Positions 7,569 through 15,865 of a stretch of 32,616 bases of DNA are shown piece after piece. A model generated the notes under the pieces. That model ran no database searches, was not told the origin of the DNA, and was given only the letters and a program-made list of their open reading frames with translations. The DNA is from Planctomycetota bacterium (GTDB lineage: Bacteria; Planctomycetota; JAMOSO01): positions 1-32,616 of the forward strand of contig JAMOSO010000047.1 in NCBI GenBank assembly GCA_027063065.1, given 5' to 3'. Numbering within the stretch: the stretch's first letter is position 1; every line of letters starts with the position of its first letter. The position numbers and the translations under genes are program-made.

Positions 7569-9602
7569 TTATATTTTTGACTTTAAATTTAAAAATATTA
7601 ATCCAAAAACAGACATAAATGTGATTATTAGAGCTATCTGACGTAAAAAATGACGCGCATCTGCAAATAAGTATTTATGTGATAACCATTTATCAATTGA
7701 CGGATAGTAATAACCGCCTGTAATTTTTGCTATTTTTTTTGCCAGCGATATGTTAGCAGCCTTAAAGGTAGATTCTGCATCAACCTGCGTGCATACAATA
7801 TAAAAAGGTCGCCACATATTTTTTTCAAATAAACTTATATTGCTCACACCAATTAGTCCTGTTGGTATAGTTACAATAAATTGATCCGCAACTTTATTGG
7901 CAATATAAATTTTTTGATTTATTTTTAATTTAAATGGTAAATGAGATTTAGCTATAAAATTACCTGAATGTAAAGAAACATCAATATGAGCACCGACAAT
8001 ATTATTGACTTTCTTGTTACCCAATACTTTAAAAATACGCCGTAAAATTAAACCTTTGTTTAACTTAGACTGTAAATTAATCGTAAATACTTTTCCTGCA
8101 CCGATGTCTGTTTTCAGCAACAGTGGATAACCGCTATTTTTATCTCGTAAAACAACGCTCGCATCGTTTAAAATTTTTAAGTCAAAAGCATATATATTAA
8201 CATCTTTTTTCTTTGATAATACTTTAACCATTTTTAAATTATGTTCTGGTATATTATTTTGCAATAAATTAATACTAACGTCTTTGTTAACGGGCAATGG
8301 TAAAACCTTAACTTTAGTAATATTTTGCAAATCTTTAATATACTTGCCTGTTAATGACGTCAAAAACATTGTTATTGGCAATGCGTTAATAGGGGCTGGT
8401 ACAATAGCCTTATCCTTTGATTGCGCAGAAAAAACAAATAGTCTATGGGGTATATTATTTTCTTTACGGTACATATTTAATAATTTTGTAATGCCTTTAA
8501 CCATAGAAATATTATCAGTAACTGACGTTTTAATTAAAGAACGTGTTAATGTCTTTCCGTCCCAATAAAACCTTCGCACTTGTGAACCATTAATATTTAA
8601 TTGTTTAATCGTTGCAATTGATAAGCTTTGTAAAGTAGTATCAATTAAAATATCAATATGTTCTTGTTTAAGTTTTTCAGAAGCCGACACTGCAAAAATT
8701 GATTTTAAATTATTTTTTTTTAATAAAAAGTTTTTATTAATAAAGCCAATTGCTTTACCGCCATCCATAATAAAACTCTGCAATTCTTTGGTACGCTTTT
8801 TATTCCAACTATCACTATCAGGATTAAATATCAAAACTGCACTTGGTGTGCTGTTAAAATCAAATTTTTTATAAACTGGTTTCAAACCAAAATCATAAAA
8901 TAATGAATCTAAAAAAGGAGTTTTTAACCCCTCTATAACAATATTTTTTTGAAATGGAGAATGCAAAATAATGGACTGCTTTGATAAAATAGAATTAGCA
9001 AATAATAATTCTACATCTATTTTAACATCAGTTAATTTACGAACTGCAAAATCTAATGGAAATTCCAATTGGGTTTTTAGATTAACATCTTTAGTCAAAA
9101 TCTTTTTGCCATCTATTCTTAAAATTAATTTACAATTAAATGCTATTCCCTGCAAAGATACCCAAATTTTAGTATTTCCAATAGACGCAAAACAATTAGG
9201 ACTAACAACAGAAGCAATAGCTGGACGAGCCAATCTATTAACCAAAACAGAATTTACCACTAAGTTAGATTTATTTTTAAGATAATTTAATGACGAGCCT
9301 ATTGTTTCATTAAAATCACTGACTATTGTTATTTCGTGATATTTATTTTTTATGGCGTTACGCAATACAAACTCAATATCACTCACCTGTTTAGATCCAG
9401 TATCACGACTTTGATTAATACTAGATGAAAAATAAAATATTTTTGTACCTGCTTTAGTTATATTTATATCACCTACAGAATCAGAATTATCAACAAATAT
9501 ATTATTTGGAAATATGTTAGTTAATTGATATGGAAAAAACTCTCCCAATCCAACAATTAAAGATATAATCGCACTAAAAATTAAAATATATTTAAATTTC
9601 AC
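7569..9602 (-). CDS. Large uncharacterised membrane-anchored protein, possibly GATase1/vWA-like core
   Basis: About 677 residues from the GTG at 9602, which has GGAA just upstream; a TTG at 9635 would add 11 residues. A TM segment lies at the very N-terminus (YILIFSAIISLIVGLGEFF) and another at the C-terminus (QIALIITFMSVFGLIFLNL), so the central 600 residues probably lie outside the cytoplasm. Motifs are faint. IFYFSSSINQS followed by ITIVSDFNET is arranged like a degenerate von Willebrand A fold. LIFNPDSDSW, then LQSFIMDGGKAIGFI and later PLLLKTDIGAGKVFTINL, resembles the class I glutamine amidotransferase-like and beta modules of large membrane proteins that accompany BatA-type genes in PVC bacteria. 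No catalytic Cys or intact MIDAS is evident. It follows the double ECF/anti-ECF array and precedes the kinase, so it may be a target or sensor of that system. Confidence 0.65.
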   Translation of the reverse strand: MKFKYILIFSAIISLIVGLGEFFPYQLTNIFPNNIFVDNSDSVGDINITKAGTKIFYFSSSINQSRDTGSKQVSDIEFVLRNAIKNKYHEITIVSDFNETIGSSLNYLKNKSNLVVNSVLVNRLARPAIASVVSPNCFASIGNTKIWVSLQGIAFNCKLILRIDGKKILTKDVNLKTQLEFPLDFAVRKLTDVKIDVELLFANSILSKQSIILHSPFQKNIVIEGLKTPFLDSLFYDFGLKPVYKKFDFNSTPSAVLIFNPDSDSWNKKRTKELQSFIMDGGKAIGFINKNFLLKKNNLKSIFAVSASEKLKQEHIDILIDTTLQSLSIATIKQLNINGSQVRRFYWDGKTLTRSLIKTSVTDNISMVKGITKLLNMYRKENNIPHRLFVFSAQSKDKAIVPAPINALPITMFLTSLTGKYIKDLQNITKVKVLPLPVNKDVSINLLQNNIPEHNLKMVKVLSKKKDVNIYAFDLKILNDASVVLRDKNSGYPLLLKTDIGAGKVFTINLQSKLNKGLILRRIFKVLGNKKVNNIVGAHIDVSLHSGNFIAKSHLPFKLKINQKIYIANKVADQFIVTIPTGLIGVSNISLFEKNMWRPFYIVCTQVDAESTFKAANISLAKKIAKITGGYYYPSIDKWLSHKYLFADARHFLRQIALIITFMSVFGLIFLNLKSKI

Positions 9603-9675
9603 ACTATTCCATATAATATTGTTTAAATATATCAATTATAATAAAATTATATGTCAAACGCCAAATAAACACTTA
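9603..9675 (-). promoter_or_regulatory. Possible promoter between the second anti-sigma gene and the membrane protein
   Basis: The minus strand carries a perfect TTGACA at 9657-9652. No good -10 box lies at 16-18 bp: TGATAT at 9634-9629 is the 17-bp candidate, and the TATAAT hexamers here are too close. A promoter, possibly recognised by one of the alternative sigma factors, is plausible but weakly supported. Confidence 0.25.
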
Positions 9676-10332
9676 TTAATTAAACAAACTAGCTTGTTTA
9701 ATATCTACTGGATATTCATCTAAATAACTAGACAATGTTTGTGTATTCCAAATTTCTAACCTATCTACAAATTTTAATAATGTTACATTTTTGTTGTATT
9801 TAAAATAATTTTTAGTTTGAAATTTATTTAATAAAATAGCTTTGTTTTTTGCTACTTCTACTTCTTCAAAACCCAACTCACTTTCATAAGCACTACGAGT
9901 AACAGATGCCAAACTTTGCCACTGATTATAAGTAAAAACCCCAATACATTCCTTTAAAGGAACTAAACGCAAAACAGAACCAGCTCTAACGCCTGATAAT
10001 ACTACGAAACCAAAATCGTCAACCGCAGTTATATCTGCCTTGTTAATCGCCTCACTACGTTGATTATATAATATTTTTCTTAAACTAATTTGATTTGAAC
10101 TGCTGTCAAAATGTAAATAAATATTTGCAATCAAAAACAAAACAGCAGCATGCGCAAATACCGCAAAAACCCAAGGTCTATACTTTTGCCACAAGGTCGA
10201 TGACGTACGCTTTGCACCTAAATCATAAATACGTTTTTTCACCTTAGATTTAAACATTGATGATGTTTTTACGCTGGGTAATTGTGCCATTTTAGATATA
10301 ATTTGCCTATCTTCTTTATCAATCTGGTGCAT
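9676..10332 (-). CDS. Putative membrane anti-sigma factor paired with the downstream-encoded ECF sigma
   Basis: The 218 residues have a charged cytoplasmic N-terminus of about 50 residues, one TM segment near 53-74 (WVFAVFAHAAVLFLIANIYL), and an extracytoplasmic domain of about 140 residues with no motif I can name. The ATG at 10332 lies 14 nt inside the end of the preceding ECF sigma gene, a coupling typical of sigma/anti-sigma pairs. Topology and position make an anti-sigma factor the best call. There is no zinc-finger HxxxCxxC motif, unlike its neighbour at 10900, so it would be a different anti-sigma class. The domain after the TM may sense a periplasmic cue. Function is inferred from context only. 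Confidence 0.6.
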   Translation of the reverse strand: MHQIDKEDRQIISKMAQLPSVKTSSMFKSKVKKRIYDLGAKRTSSTLWQKYRPWVFAVFAHAAVLFLIANIYLHFDSSSNQISLRKILYNQRSEAINKADITAVDDFGFVVLSGVRAGSVLRLVPLKECIGVFTYNQWQSLASVTRSAYESELGFEEVEVAKNKAILLNKFQTKNYFKYNKNVTLLKFVDRLEIWNTQTLSSYLDEYPVDIKQASLFN

Positions 10333-10867
10333 GTTTTTCTCGCAATAATTCCTGCATTTTTTTTAAACCATGATGTAACCTACTTTTAACTGTTCCAACA
10401 GCAATATTTAAAGCATCGGACACCTCTTTATACGTCAAATTTTGAAAAGCTATTAATAATACAACCTCTCTATGCTTACTACTTAAAGAATCTAAGGATT
10501 GGGCAACATCTTTTTGAGCCTCGTCAAACAATAAATTTTCTGCTGGATCTACCTGATAACTATCAATTTGATATTCATCAATATCTATTTCACGTCTAGT
10601 TGCTTTGCGTCTGCAAAAATCAACCCAAAGATTATATGCGATAGAATACATATAGCCCTTACCTATTGATTGTCTAAATTTAAATTGATGACGCCGTGTA
10701 TATAATTTAACAAATAACTCCTGACATAAATCCTCAGATAATTCCAAACTCCAACAGTGTTTGTAAAAATAATTAAGCATTTCATCTGCATATAAATCCA
10801 TTAGAGAATCAAGCGCTCCATCAATATCATCACTAACACTCTGCATTAAAAGAGTAAAATCTGTCAT
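10319..10867 (-). CDS. ECF-type RNA polymerase sigma factor (second of the array)
   Basis: The 182-residue protein has the two-domain ECF layout: region 2 (residues about 20-90, with DLCQELFVKLYTRRHQF and YMYSIAYNLWVDFCRRK) and region 4 (about 120-175, with LDSLSSKHREVVLLIAFQNLTYKEVSDALNI and GTVKSRLHHGLKKM). It would direct RNA polymerase to a small regulon when released from its anti-sigma factor. The partner is probably the overlapping gene at 9676-10332. The upstream anti-sigma gene ends 32 bp before its start, so all four regulators are likely co-transcribed. Its DNA target cannot be read from this sequence. Confidence 0.9.
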   Translation of the reverse strand: MTDFTLLMQSVSDDIDGALDSLMDLYADEMLNYFYKHCWSLELSEDLCQELFVKLYTRRHQFKFRQSIGKGYMYSIAYNLWVDFCRRKATRREIDIDEYQIDSYQVDPAENLLFDEAQKDVAQSLDSLSSKHREVVLLIAFQNLTYKEVSDALNIAVGTVKSRLHHGLKKMQELLREKHAPD

Positions 10868-10899
10868 TATTAATTATTACGTTACAAAGCTGATAAAGT

Positions 10900-11433
10900 T
10901 CAAAGAATATCTAAATATCGATCTAAATCCTGACTAAACAATTCTGTGTCAATAATAGCAAAGTCATATTCCGCCCGCTTAAAAATATCATCAATAATTT
11001 GATCGTTAGCTACACTTTCAACAATAGCTAATTCATTATCATAATTCTTTAACAAATCAACTTCATCAATTGCAAAATTAGTATCTGCAAAATCGAGTCT
11101 CACATCATTCTCTGAAGGTAAACTAAACAAAGTCAAACTCGCCATAATCAACACAGAAGCTACCAAAGTACGCCAATGATTTATAAAATTAAATTTAATT
11201 ACTTTTGTTGGGCAATTTTTTGTTGCCTCTGCCAAAATAGCCTCACTTATGTTATTATCAGGTATTTTAGCATTTACAATTAACTCTTTATCTATACGCA
11301 CATAACTCTGTTTTAACTCAAATAAAGATTGTGCACATTTTGTGCAAGAGTTTAAATGCTGTTTCATTTCCTCTGTTAAATCAATATCATCATAAGCTAA
11401 CAGTAAAATAGTATCACTTGTTAAACAATTCAT
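10900..11433 (-). CDS. Zinc-finger anti-sigma factor (ZAS type), single-pass
   Basis: The 177-residue protein has an N-terminal anti-sigma zinc-binding motif, HLNSCTKC (H25-x3-C29-x2-C32). An amphipathic segment and one TM stretch follow near 88-104 (TLVASVLIMASLTLFSL), then a short acidic extracytoplasmic tail with no recognised domain. ZAS proteins hold an ECF sigma factor inactive at the membrane. Its ATG overlaps the TGA of the ECF gene at 11430 in an ATGA junction, marking that sigma factor as its partner. The tail has many Asp and Glu residues and few Cys, so thiol sensing would have to occur at the zinc site. Confidence 0.85.
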   Translation of the reverse strand: MNCLTSDTILLLAYDDIDLTEEMKQHLNSCTKCAQSLFELKQSYVRIDKELIVNAKIPDNNISEAILAEATKNCPTKVIKFNFINHWRTLVASVLIMASLTLFSLPSENDVRLDFADTNFAIDEVDLLKNYDNELAIVESVANDQIIDDIFKRAEYDFAIIDTELFSQDLDRYLDIL

Positions 11434-11960
11434 AAGATTTTCTCCCGCAAATATTCCAAGCCTCTGTGTACACGTGACAATACAGTACCTATTGGCGTCG
11501 AAGTTGTTTCCGCTATTTCTTTAAAGCTTAAACCACTAAAATGACGCATCATTAATAACTCTCTTAACTGCACCGGTAATGCATTAATAGCATTATGTAA
11601 AATTTGTTTTTTTTCATTAGATTCAGCAATTGTTTCAGGATTGTTTTTTAAATCGCCGTATTCCCAACCATCTGATATTGCCACGTCTAAATTTGCTTTT
11701 AAACGCCCTTTATCAATTAGTTTATTTCTGGCTATAGTATAAATCCACGCTTTAAAATTTTGTGTTTCACAATATTTAGGCATTTTTTTTATTACCTGTA
11801 AAAAAACTTCCTGAAAAATATCCTCTGCCACAGCCGTAGACAAACAAGATCTATACAAATAGTTAAATAAAGGCATCTGATAACGCCGATATAAGGTTTC
11901 AAAAGCTCCTTTATCGCCATCTAAATATTTACGTACTAATAAAGCATCGTCATCAACCAT
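11430..11960 (-). CDS. ECF-type RNA polymerase sigma factor (first of the array)
   Basis: The 176 residues comprise sigma region 2 (FETLYRRYQMPLFNYLYRSC, AEDIFQEVFLQVIKKMPKY, FKAWIYTIARNKLIDKGR) and region 4 (LPVQLRELLMMRHFSGLSFKEIAETT, PIGTVLSRVHRGLEYL). This is the RpoE-like ECF layout. It heads a long minus-strand block. TATAAT at 11972-11967 lies 6 nt from the ATG, so its mRNA may be leaderless. The next gene is its zinc-finger anti-sigma factor, joined by an ATGA overlap. It differs in sequence from the ECF factor at 10319, so the array is not a simple tandem duplication. Divergent pgsA starts 85 bp away. Confidence 0.92.
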   Translation of the reverse strand: MVDDDALLVRKYLDGDKGAFETLYRRYQMPLFNYLYRSCLSTAVAEDIFQEVFLQVIKKMPKYCETQNFKAWIYTIARNKLIDKGRLKANLDVAISDGWEYGDLKNNPETIAESNEKKQILHNAINALPVQLRELLMMRHFSGLSFKEIAETTSTPIGTVLSRVHRGLEYLREKIL

Positions 11961-11966
11961 ATATTA

Positions 11967-11972
11967 ATTATA
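11967..11972 (-). promoter_or_regulatory. -10 box of the ECF array, 6 nt from the ATG
   Basis: A perfect TATAAT on the minus strand ends 6 nt before the ATG at 11960. No convincing -35 box is present at 16-18 bp, so either a weak or extended -10 promoter or an alternative sigma factor is used. The spacing puts the start site at the start codon. Confidence 0.45.
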
Positions 11973-12008
11973 ACGAATCAATTGAAAATTTATTGCAAAT
12001 ACTTTTAC

Positions 12009-12038
12009 TTGTTTTAACTATATAAAATCTTCTATAAT
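12009..12038 (+). promoter_or_regulatory. Putative pgsA operon promoter adjoining the ATG
   Basis: TTGTTT (12009-12014) and a perfect TATAAT (12033-12038) are 18 bp apart, with only 7 nt from the -10 box to the pgsA ATG. The predicted start site coincides with the start codon, and no ribosome site is visible. Confidence 0.45.
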
Positions 12039-12045
12039 AAAATTT

Positions 12046-12600
12046 ATGAATATTGCCAATTTATTAACTATTTCTCGTATAATCATGTCGCCACTTATCT
12101 TGATTATGTTTCAATTAAGTGATATACCTATGCATATATCATTAATTATATTACTAATAGTCCTATGTGTTTATTCAGAAATAAGCGATATTTTGGATGG
12201 ACACCTATCCAGAAAATTTAACACCGCTTCAGACTTTGGAAAGTTGGCTGACCCATTTGCCGATTCAATATACCACTTAACTATCTTTTTTTGCTTTGCA
12301 CAACAAAACTGGATACCCCTATGGATGCCAATGGTTTTACTTTATAGAGATTTAATTGTCTCGGCATTGCGTATGTATGCACTCAATAAAAAAATTATTA
12401 TTGGAGCACGTGGAAGTGGCAAAATAAAAGCCATAGTACAAGGTACTTGTAGTATTGTTATTTTAGTTTTAATCCTAAAAGAAGGTGGCAGTATAATTAG
12501 AATTGATAATAAAATTTATTGGCTTGGGCTTATTGCTGTATTAACTACAGTTTGGTCTGCTATTGATTATAGTTTTGGTATTCTGAGAAAAGTTAATTAA
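12046..12600 (+). CDS. pgsA: CDP-diacylglycerol-glycerol-3-phosphate 3-phosphatidyltransferase
   Basis: Integral membrane enzyme that makes phosphatidylglycerophosphate, the committed step to phosphatidylglycerol. The 184-residue length is normal for PgsA. The CDP-alcohol phosphotransferase signature is complete near residues 47-73: DG, SR, then G and two Asp in GKLADPFAD, with Ser in place of the common Ala before the Arg. Several hydrophobic TM segments surround it. The start follows a TATAAT box by 7 nt. Its stop overlaps the ATG of the FHA-kinase gene as TAATG, so the kinase is probably translated by coupling. Other CDP-alcohol phosphotransferases share the signature, so the exact acceptor is inferred from size and overall resemblance. 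Confidence 0.88.
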   Translation: MNIANLLTISRIIMSPLILIMFQLSDIPMHISLIILLIVLCVYSEISDILDGHLSRKFNTASDFGKLADPFADSIYHLTIFFCFAQQNWIPLWMPMVLLYRDLIVSALRMYALNKKIIIGARGSGKIKAIVQGTCSIVILVLILKEGGSIIRIDNKIYWLGLIAVLTTVWSAIDYSFGILRKVN

Positions 12601-15275
12601 TGGCATATTTAATTTATAAAGTAGAAGATAGCGAAGAAACCCGTATTGAAATAAAAAACGATATCAGCGTAGTTGGAAGACATAGCGAATGTGATATTAC
12701 CATACCAGACGATATGATTTCACGCAGACATATTGAAATCATTCATAAAGAAGATAGATTTTTTGTAGTAGATTTAGGCAGTAGAAACGGTTGTTTTCAT
12801 AATAGTAAACGCATTACAGCCATGCGAGAACTACATGACGGCGATTTGTTAGAGATGGGTAAAACGGTTATTAATTTTTTTAATCCAGCCGAGCCAAAAG
12901 AAACTCTCAAAGGTTATCAACTTAACAACCGTATCAGCAAAGGTGGTATGGGTACAGTTTATAAAGGTAGACAGCTATCTTTAGATCGTATTGTAGCCAT
13001 TAAAATTTTACATGAAAAGCTATCCAGCCGACCCAAGTTTGTTGAACAATTTCAAGCAGAAGCTCGTGCGGCAGGCATATTAAACCATCCCAATATTATA
13101 CAAGTTTATGATTGCGGTGAAGAAGGCGGGCGACAATTTTTTGCCATGGAATATGTAGATGGGTTAACTCTACGTCAATTACTAAATAAAAATGGACCTG
13201 TAGATTTAAAAGAAGCCTTGCGTATAGGTGCAGATATTTGCAAAGGCATTGGCTTTGCTCACGAAAAAGACATTATACATAAAGATATTAAGCCAGAAAA
13301 TATTATGTTAACCCGTGATAACAAGGTTAAGATTGCAGATTTAGGCTTGGCAGAGTCCATTGCCGTAGCCGAAAGCGACCTTGAAGAACGCCCAATTGTT
13401 GGCACTCCACAATATATGCCACCAGAACAAGCCAATGGAGATATATTAGATGAACGTACCGACATTTACGCCATTGGAGGCACTTTATACCATTTAATAT
13501 CTGGACATTCTGTGTTTCCTGGTAAAAAATCACAAACAACACTAATTGAAATGCAGCGCTCGACACCTGCCCCAGATTTATATACTGAAATGGACGAAAA
13601 AATCCCAAAACGAATTAGCCGTATGATTATGCGTTGTTTAGAAAAAAAACCAAAAAACAGATGGCGAAATTGTGATCAATTACTAAATGAAATAGAATTA
13701 TGTATAGAAGAATTAGAAAACCCAAATCAAGAAAAGCCTAAAATAACTTCTACTAGACGCAAATCATCAATAAACAAAAATAGAAATTCCTTTAGCACCA
13801 GTAATTATAAGCCCAAAAGAGATTTTACACCTATTTTTATTGGTATAGCAGTTGTCATAATTGGTTTGATTTTTGGCATTGGTTATATCAACGATAAAAA
13901 CTCAAAAATAGCAACTTATAATGATATGCTAAATCAAGAAAAAGCATTGATAATGGAAGGCAAGCCCATTGCAGCCCTGAGCTTACATTATAATTTTTTA
14001 AATAAAACTAAATCTCACCCACGTTTTCAACAAGCCAAAACTGATAAACAAAAATTATTAGAAAGCAGTATTAACGAAATTAATAATAAAATTGAAACTG
14101 CTACAAATATGATTGTAAATAATAATGTAGGCGAAGCTAAACGGTTTATGCAAGATATACCTAATTTACCTGACAAAGAAATACCAGAACAATTACGCTC
14201 TGAAATACAAGACACAGGACTATTTGATTTGTTTTTAGAATTAAACGCTGTTAAAAAAGCATCAGAAAAAATTGAAATAATCAATAAAATGATTATAAAA
14301 AAACAATATCAACCAGCCCTACTTAAAATAGATGAGTTTATTAATCAATTTCCACATACAAAAATTGCTAATTATTTTGAAGACCAACACTCCAAAATTA
14401 CCAAGCTAATACAAAGGGATATAGACGACCTTATTGAAAATACTAATGCCGAATCTAATCCAGCCAAAGCAATCAAGATGTTACAAACCTTTATTGACAA
14501 ACACAACCCTCCCGCATTTGCTAAGCAACAAATAAAAAAAGAAATACACAAACTTAGACAAGCCAATAGTTTTTTTAAACTGTACCATAACCACACTGTT
14601 TTCTTAAAACAAAATGATTATGTTAATGCAATTAATTCTTTAGAACAATGCGCTAAAATCAAGCACCCTTCCGCAAAACGCATACCAGCAGAAATACGAA
14701 ATATAAAAAACAGGATTTTACAGACAACTCAACACAAGTTAAACATGGTTAATTCTGAAATAAAACATAATAATTTTAAAAATGCCCGTAAAATTATAAC
14801 TGATTTTACCACTAAATATAAACTACCAAAAAATTGTTTAAAAATGTTGCAAAAACCAAAACAACAAATAACTCAAATGATTAAAAATGATTTTGTTAAA
14901 TCTATAGCTAAAATTAATCAATTAACTAAAGATAAAATGTACAATCAAGCATTAAAAATTATTCAAGAAAAAGAAAAAAACGCTCAAAAATGGGGTGTTA
15001 AATTTAAAGGGTTAAAAAATAAAGACGAAATACTTAACTTGGCAAAACAACACAACAAACTTATTCATAATATGCAAACATACCTACCTATTAATCCATC
15101 ATTTAATTTGACAGGCCTTCAAAGCAGTGTACCTTTAAAAGGTATGCCAATTACTAATGTAGATGATATAGGTATAAAATTTAAAAAAGTCATAACAGTA
15201 ACAATCCCATGGAAAGATGTACCAAAACCATTTTACACTTTTCTTATTTTAAAATATAAAAATCCGAGAAAATAA
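12600..15275 (+). CDS. FHA-domain transmembrane Ser/Thr protein kinase with extracytoplasmic helical tail
   Basis: This 891-residue signalling protein has an N-terminal FHA domain (about 20-90), with GRHSECD, SRRH and SRNG motifs for phosphothreonine binding. A complete Hanks-type kinase domain follows (about 105-370): the glycine loop SKGGMGTVY, VAIK with Lys135, HKD at 227-229, KPEN, DLG at 247-249 and GTPQYMPPEQ. The catalytic loop carries HKD rather than HRD, and DLG replaces DFG. A basic linker leads to one TM segment at about 410-430, then about 460 residues rich in Lys, Asn and Gln. The tail has repeated helical units resembling TPR or coiled-coil arrays, and lies outside the cytoplasm if the topology is right. 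No PASTA repeats are seen. A PP2C phosphatase partner is not visible. It lies between pgsA and hisB, probably in one operon, without an obvious functional link. Confidence 0.9.
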   Translation: MAYLIYKVEDSEETRIEIKNDISVVGRHSECDITIPDDMISRRHIEIIHKEDRFFVVDLGSRNGCFHNSKRITAMRELHDGDLLEMGKTVINFFNPAEPKETLKGYQLNNRISKGGMGTVYKGRQLSLDRIVAIKILHEKLSSRPKFVEQFQAEARAAGILNHPNIIQVYDCGEEGGRQFFAMEYVDGLTLRQLLNKNGPVDLKEALRIGADICKGIGFAHEKDIIHKDIKPENIMLTRDNKVKIADLGLAESIAVAESDLEERPIVGTPQYMPPEQANGDILDERTDIYAIGGTLYHLISGHSVFPGKKSQTTLIEMQRSTPAPDLYTEMDEKIPKRISRMIMRCLEKKPKNRWRNCDQLLNEIELCIEELENPNQEKPKITSTRRKSSINKNRNSFSTSNYKPKRDFTPIFIGIAVVIIGLIFGIGYINDKNSKIATYNDMLNQEKALIMEGKPIAALSLHYNFLNKTKSHPRFQQAKTDKQKLLESSINEINNKIETATNMIVNNNVGEAKRFMQDIPNLPDKEIPEQLRSEIQDTGLFDLFLELNAVKKASEKIEIINKMIIKKQYQPALLKIDEFINQFPHTKIANYFEDQHSKITKLIQRDIDDLIENTNAESNPAKAIKMLQTFIDKHNPPAFAKQQIKKEIHKLRQANSFFKLYHNHTVFLKQNDYVNAINSLEQCAKIKHPSAKRIPAEIRNIKNRILQTTQHKLNMVNSEIKHNNFKNARKIITDFTTKYKLPKNCLKMLQKPKQQITQMIKNDFVKSIAKINQLTKDKMYNQALKIIQEKEKNAQKWGVKFKGLKNKDEILNLAKQHNKLIHNMQTYLPINPSFNLTGLQSSVPLKGMPITNVDDIGIKFKKVITVTIPWKDVPKPFYTFLILKYKNPRK

Positions 15276-15276
15276 T

Positions 15277-15858
15277 ATGTGTCGCCAATCTACAATAACT
15301 AGAAAAACAAAAGAAACTGATATTACATTGTCAATAAACCTAGATGGAAATGGCAAAAGTAAAATTGAAACGCCTATTGGTTTTTTAAATCATATGTTAG
15401 ATGCGTTTGCCAGACATAGCGGATTTGATTTAGAAATTAAAGCAAATGGAGATACCCATATAGACGGTCATCATACTGTTGAAGATATTGGCATTTGCCT
15501 TGGACTAGCCATACAAAAAGCTCTTGGTGATTGCTGTGGCATCGAACGTTATGGTAGCTGTAGCCTACCTATGGATGAAGCTCTAGTACATGTCAATTTG
15601 GATTTATGTAATCGAACTGCATTTGTGTGGAAAGTAAATATTGATGCACCTTTTGTTGGGGAATTTGACACGCAATTAACCTCAGAGTTTTTTCAAGCAT
15701 TAGCTAGCAACAATCCTATGAATTTACATTTGCGTTTAGAATACGGTAAAAATGCCCACCATATTATAGAAGCATTATTTAAAGCCACAGCCAGAGCTTT
15801 TGCGCAAGCAACCAAAATCACAAGCGATAAGATTCCTTCTACTAAAGGCGTGTTATAA
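15277..15858 (+). CDS. hisB: Imidazoleglycerol-phosphate dehydratase
   Basis: Cytoplasmic histidine synthesis enzyme (sixth step) that dehydrates imidazoleglycerol phosphate with Mn. The 193 residues match the length of monofunctional HisB. Metal and substrate motifs are present: FLNHMLDAFARHSGFDL, HIDGHHTVEDIGICLG, the central SLPMDEALV, and GKNAHHIIEALFKATARAF near the C-terminus. It has no phosphatase domain, unlike E. coli HisB. Its ATG follows the kinase stop by 1 nt, and proB starts 7 nt after its stop. No other his genes are in the window, so the pathway is scattered. Confidence 0.96.
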   Translation: MCRQSTITRKTKETDITLSINLDGNGKSKIETPIGFLNHMLDAFARHSGFDLEIKANGDTHIDGHHTVEDIGICLGLAIQKALGDCCGIERYGSCSLPMDEALVHVNLDLCNRTAFVWKVNIDAPFVGEFDTQLTSEFFQALASNNPMNLHLRLEYGKNAHHIIEALFKATARAFAQATKITSDKIPSTKGVL

Positions 15859-15865
15859 TTAAATA

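Noticed and set aside
10319-11960. Tandem duplication of one sigma/anti-sigma pair
   Set aside because: The two sigma factors differ clearly in sequence and the two anti-sigma proteins belong to different types, so this is not a recent duplication.
13259-14596. Minus-strand ORFs opposite the FHA-kinase
   Set aside because: No recognisable motifs or ribosome sites; produced by the A+T-rich, Lys/Asn-rich coding strand.
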